Of a DNA stretch of 9,272 nucleotides, positions 7,078-9,272 are shown in pieces. Below the pieces are notes generated by a model, which did not search any database, was not told the origin of the DNA, and saw nothing but the letters and a program-made list of their open reading frames with translations. The stretch lies in NCBI GenBank assembly GCA_011523485.1, contig WTGR01000916.1, forward strand, positions 1 through 9,272, read 5' to 3'. The translations under genes and the position numbers were made by a program. This DNA comes from Acidobacteriota bacterium (GTDB lineage Bacteria; Acidobacteriota; Vicinamibacteria; Vicinamibacterales; UBA8438). The stretch's first letter is position 1. Every line of letters begins with the position of its first letter.

Positions 7078-7350
7078 CTAGATCTGGTCGACACTGTGGT
7101 CGTGGTTCGTGTGATCGGTGAAAGTGCGGTGGTAGTTCAGCGCTTCTTGCGACGCCCGCAACCCGTTATCCACACCCTGGACGGTAACCACGCAGCCATC
7201 CGTGAAGGTCACCCTGAAGTCGGCCCCGCCGGCGACCGCCTCGAGCTCCTCGTCGTCAAGGGGGCGCGGACCTTCGTTCCCGGCGCCCTGGCGAAACACC
7301 TTGCGCGTCCCGTCGCTCGCGACGTGCGCGACAATCACATCAGCATTCAT
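7078..7350 (-). CDS. Double-glycine leader precursor peptide 1 (candidate bacteriocin/RiPP)
   Basis: A 90-residue peptide, first gene of the operon. Leader residues 1-42 end GPRPLDDEELEAVAGG, nearly the same as in peptide 2. Cleavage after Gly42 by the PCAT would release a 48-residue core starting ADFRVTFTDGCVVTVQGVDN with a single Cys53. The tail is unusual: HRTFTDHTNHDHSVDQI holds four His, with Thr, Asp and Asn between, which could bind metal. GGAGGGAGG sits 5 bases before ATG 7350. Conserved parts between the two peptides are the end of the leader and the first 11 core residues; the rest has diverged beyond alignment. The gene is far less like its paralog than the flanking HlyD copies are to each other. 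No modifying or immunity gene is recognisable nearby. The family is unknown to me. Confidence 0.88.
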   Translation of the reverse strand: MNADVIVAHVASDGTRKVFRQGAGNEGPRPLDDEELEAVAGGADFRVTFTDGCVVTVQGVDNGLRASQEALNYHRTFTDHTNHDHSVDQI

Positions 7351-7355
7351 CCCGT

Positions 7356-7364
7356 CCTCCCTCC
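7356..7364 (-). promoter_or_regulatory. Ribosome binding site of peptide 1
   Basis: GGAGGGAGG on the minus strand, 5 bases before ATG 7350, much stronger than the sites before HlyD or the transporters. This fits high production of a precursor peptide. Confidence 0.8.
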
Positions 7365-7462
7365 GTGCGGTTCAAGACCGGACAGCGGCCCTCATCGCTA
7401 TCGCCGTCACCGGCGAGGCGACCGCGGAACCGCCATCCTCCAGAGAAACCACTCATCTATAG

Positions 7463-7488
7463 AGGCGTCCGTGAAGCGGAAAGCGAAC
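7463..7488 (+). repeat. Left arm of a 26-bp imperfect inverted repeat
   Basis: AGGCGTCCGTGAAGCGGAAA followed by GCGAAC; its reverse complement recurs at 8002-8027 with 22 of 26 bases matching. Both arms are flanked outward by short CTAT/ATAGAT sequences. The arms bracket 565 bp without a gene. Confidence 0.65.
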
Positions 7489-8001
7489 GCAGAGACTTCA
7501 AGAGCCGCCGTGGAACGCTCCAAGGAGTTCGATGTGAGCCGATCGCGGACGCGCTGCGGCGCCGGTGCAGACAACGACAGTGATCGCCGGCGCTGAAGTC
7601 CCGAAAGACTCTCGCCCTGGTCGGGCTCGGCAATCACGGCGGTCTGCCGGATCGTACGGACGGCGAAACGAGGCAGCGGCACCCCGGTCACCCTGCTGCC
7701 ACGGGCGATGCCGGGGCGGAAGCCGACGGCCTCGACGATCCGGACAGCGACATGGCGCCCCTGGCGCGCGCTTCCCCCATCGTCAGCATGCTGGAGACGG
7801 CCGGCGGCGCGCTTCGGTGCTGTCCGCCCGTGCCGCCGAGGAAGCCGTCTACGTCGGCGAGGTGAGCAGCGGATACGGGAACCCGCCGCTCGACGCATCA
7901 TGCTCCCTGCGGGCGGGTTGGCGATGACGCTGGCCGCGGGCTGGTTCATCAGCCGGCGGGTGAGCCGCGAGATAGTCGCCCAGCCGCGGCCGACTTTCGC
8001 T

Positions 8002-8027
8002 GTTCGGATTTCGCTTCACCGACGCCT
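8002..8027 (-). repeat. Right arm of the 26-bp imperfect inverted repeat
   Basis: On the minus strand AGGCGTCGGTGAAGCGAAAT followed by CCGAAC, paired with 7463-7488. Mismatches are at positions 8, 17, 20 and 21 of the repeat. No flanking target-site duplication is obvious by eye. Confidence 0.65.
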
Positions 8028-8120
8028 GAATAGATAGAACAAGTGTTGTCGGCCTCCATCGGGTGTTGCGGGAGTACTGTCCGCGGTCTACCGCCAAAAC
8101 GCGACTGTGCGGCTTGGAAT

Positions 8121-8154
8121 GCTGAGCGGGGCCGATGGCTGAGCAGGGCCGATG
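8121..8154 (+). repeat. Two tandem 17-bp units
   Basis: GCTGAGCGGGGCCGATG is followed directly by GCTGAGCAGGGCCGATG, one mismatch. It lies in the non-coding stretch before the secreted protein. No function is evident. Confidence 0.75.
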
Positions 8155-8175
8155 GTCGCGTGGCGCGGCCAACCA

Positions 8176-8220
8176 ACAGGGCGGGGCTGACGGGTGTCAC
8201 CCGTCAGTTCCTTGCCCTGT
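8176..8220 (+). promoter_or_regulatory. Nested inverted repeats upstream of the secreted-protein gene
   Basis: The inner perfect stem is CTGACGGGT (8187-8195), loop GTC, ACCCGTCAG (8199-8207). The outer arms are ACAGGGC (8176-8182) and GCCCTGT (8214-8220). It ends two bases before the presumed ribosome site (AAAGGGG, 8222-8228). It could be a 5'-leader RNA structure, an operator, or a terminator protecting the downstream gene; there is no T-run, so a simple terminator is less likely. Confidence 0.5.
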
Positions 8221-8238
8221 GAAAGGGGTGTTGTTGAA

Positions 8239-8802
8239 TTGACACAGTTGACACGCACATTATTCTCGTTGCTGTTCGTCTTCGTCATCGGTACCGCATC
8301 CGTCCGCGCCCAGATACCCTGGCACGCGACGATGACCGTCGGCCACATACCCGCGACCAACACGAGTGACGGTACGGAACGGTTCGGTTACCAGGTGCCT
8401 GGGTCTGCCAACTCAGCCGGATCGCTCGTGCCATCCGAGTTTGCACTCGATGGGCAGGAGTATCACGTCGGCTACGTCCTGCTGGTTCGGCGGGACGCCG
8501 AATCCCTCGGAATGATCGCCGGCATCGGCCCCAAGCCGCCGGACAGTCTTACCCTCTGGGTAGATGGTGTGCCCTATCCTCTCGGGACGGCGGCCATCAC
8601 TACCGAGGTAACAGGAGGTTATCAATACTACCAGTGGCCGCCACCGTCCGAGGTCTGGACCGTCGGCCAGCGCGTCGCTGTCGAGATTAACGACACACCG
8701 GCCGTGCCCGCGCTGCCACTCGCCGGCGTTCTGTTGTTGTTCGGGTTGCTTGTCGGATGCCGATACCATCGGGAGCGGGCCAGTGGAACATTGTTCGAGT
8801 AG
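8239..8802 (+). CDS. Secreted beta-rich protein with PALPLAG-type C-terminal membrane anchor
   Basis: About 187 residues, function not recognised. A signal peptide is clear: TQLTR, then hydrophobic LFSLLFVFVIGTASVRA with a likely cut before QIPW. The mature part is Gly/Tyr/Pro-rich and beta-like, with GYQVPGSANSAGSLVPSEFALDGQEY and a closing YQW...VWTVGQRVAVEI pattern that I associate with repeated secreted beta-sandwich modules of environmental bacteria. The C-terminus, PALPLAGVLLLFGLLVGCRYHRER, is a small motif, a hydrophobic helix and a basic end, the layout of CTERM-type sorting signals. I prefer TTG at 8239 with AAAGGGG about 10 bases before it. GTG at 8194 keeps the frame but lies inside a hairpin and adds a non-signal stretch. 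It is encoded opposite to the export operon, is less GC-rich than that operon, and is probably unrelated to peptide export. Confidence 0.8.
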   Translation: MTQLTRTLFSLLFVFVIGTASVRAQIPWHATMTVGHIPATNTSDGTERFGYQVPGSANSAGSLVPSEFALDGQEYHVGYVLLVRRDAESLGMIAGIGPKPPDSLTLWVDGVPYPLGTAAITTEVTGGYQYYQWPPPSEVWTVGQRVAVEINDTPAVPALPLAGVLLLFGLLVGCRYHRERASGTLFE

Positions 8803-8809
8803 CATGTTT

Positions 8810-8831
8810 CGGCCTACGTGCAGGCCGTTCT
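8810..8831. terminator. Possible bidirectional terminator hairpin
   Basis: CGGCCT, loop ACGTGC, AGGCCG, then TTCT. It lies 8 bp after the secreted-protein stop and 45 bp after the end of the convergent gene. The stem is only 6 bp and the T-run is short, so strength is doubtful; position is the main argument. Confidence 0.35.
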
Positions 8832-8875
8832 AGGCCGCAGCAGGCCAGCTGTTGACGACCTCGGTTTCGCGCACC

Positions 8876-9272
8876 TCAAGGATCGCAGTCGACGAACAGG
8901 TCGTTTGCGTATATGCGGATTCTGAGTTCGAGGCGGCTGATCGCTGCGTGCGCGTGCACGTCGAACTCGATCCAGTGCGCTGCGCGATCACGAACCGGGT
9001 ACCGATGGACGTTTCGGATCGCGAAGTCGGGTTCTCCCGGTGGTACGACACGCAACCCCGAAAGTGTGGCCGAGAGGCGCTCCGCCTCGGCGCGGACCTC
9101 GAACCCGCCAGGTTGGCGCCCCGCAAGCGAGCCGGAACTGGTGATCGTCGCCACCACGGTGTTGCTCGACATCCACTCGGCGTCGACACCCTCTCGTGTC
9201 GTGCCGTCGGACATGCCGATGTTCGCGCTCAGTTGCACCTCTTGCCCCACGTCCAGCTCGCGGCGGTCTGCG
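8876..9272 (-). CDS. Bacterial Ig-like (Big_2) domain protein, C-terminal part (5' end outside window)
   Basis: The frame is open to the right edge (ADRRELDVGQEVQLSANIG...), so the start is not in the window; the GTG at 9250 is probably internal. Residues from VGQEVQLSA through EWMSSNTVVATITSSGSLAGRQPGGFEVRAEAERLSATLSGLRV have the classic Big_2 pattern: a strand, (W)xSSNxxVATIxxxGxLxGxxxGxxxVxAxxxxxSxxxxLxV. About 50 more residues follow (DFAIRNVHRYPVRDRAAHWIEFDVHAHAAISRLELRIRIYANDLFVDCDP) that I do not recognise. Big_2 domains are typical of cell-surface or secreted adhesive proteins. It is convergent with the secreted protein to its left, from which it is separated by a small stem-loop. Confidence 0.8.
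   Translation of the reverse strand, partial: ADRRELDVGQEVQLSANIGMSDGTTREGVDAEWMSSNTVVATITSSGSLAGRQPGGFEVRAEAERLSATLSGLRVVPPGEPDFAIRNVHRYPVRDRAAHWIEFDVHAHAAISRLELRIRIYANDLFVDCDP

Larger units (their letters stand above)
7366..8193. other. Region without a convincing gene upstream of peptide 1
   Basis: About 830 bp in which every open frame looks like a GC-driven artefact (Arg/Pro/Ser-rich, no domain). It should contain the peptide 1 promoter; CTATAGAT at about 7464-7457 on the minus strand is the best -10-like element, with no good -35. A short plus-strand stretch (about 7912-7972) reads GGLAMTLAAGWFISRRVSREI, faintly like the last membrane helix of an FtsX/MacB-type permease, but no frame around it continues the match. 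A decayed permease or mobile element is possible. Confidence 0.4.

Noticed and set aside
6211..7596. Plus-strand open frame of 461 codons across HlyD and peptide 1
   Set aside because: It runs antisense through two well-supported genes and the gap between them, and has no domain-like sequence.
7750..7860. Plus-strand SMLETAGGALRCCPP, resembling a third double-glycine peptide
   Set aside because: No ribosome site, no acidic DDEELEA-type leader, wrong strand for the operon and a Pro/Arg-rich continuation.
7407..8172. Minus-strand open frames of 180 and 107 codons
   Set aside because: Arg/Pro/Ser-rich without domains or good ribosome sites, overlapping the inverted-repeat arms; composition matches random GC-rich frames.
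8239..8266. Perfect TTGACA with TATTCT 16 bases on, a promoter-like pair
   Set aside because: It falls inside the signal-peptide codons of the secreted protein; transcription from it would lose the start and signal sequence. A second TTGACA three bases after the first suggests chance repetition. It would matter only if the true start were further downstream.

Overview
The window is GC-rich throughout. Almost all of its left 7.3 kb is one leftward (minus-strand) operon for export of small double-glycine-leader peptides. The genes match the 'NHLM' bacteriocin export type: an HlyD-like adaptor, a peptidase-containing ABC transporter (PCAT) with an intact C39 Cys-His-Asp triad, and a second large ABC ATPase/permease that runs off the left edge. 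An HlyD adaptor suggests a Gram-negative (diderm) host. The right-hand genes (a secreted beta-rich protein with a PALPLAG-type C-terminal tail, and a Big_2-like Ig domain protein) fit a GC-rich environmental lineage. I cannot fix the phylum.

Layout in transcription order on the minus strand: precursor peptide 1 (7350-7078); a 114-bp gap with a 9-bp stem-loop; intact HlyD (6963-5704); a short fragment of the PCAT 5' end (5707-5652); a 180-bp spacer; precursor peptide 2 (5442-5155); a collapsed HlyD copy (5141-4879) that has lost an in-frame 996 bp and one further base; full PCAT (4882-2687); and, 3 bp on, the second ABC transporter (2683 to beyond position 1). Peptide, HlyD and PCAT start are therefore present twice. 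The simplest reading is a tandem duplication followed by decay of the spare HlyD.

Expected working: both peptides carry 42-residue leaders ending DDEELEA(I/V)AGG. The C39 domain should cut after GG and the exporter complex should move the 48- and 53-residue cores out. The cores share (Y/F)RVTFxDGC with one cysteine and have unrelated tails. No peptide-modifying enzyme (LanM, YcaO, radical SAM, nitrile hydratase-type) is visible, so whether the cores are modified is open. I do not recognise the peptide family.

Right of the operon, 7366-8193 holds no convincing gene but is largely bracketed by a 26-bp imperfect inverted repeat, possibly a decayed mobile element or two outward-facing control regions. 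It is followed by a nested hairpin, a plus-strand secreted protein (8239-8802), a small bidirectional stem-loop, and the 3' end of a minus-strand Ig-like protein that enters from the right edge.
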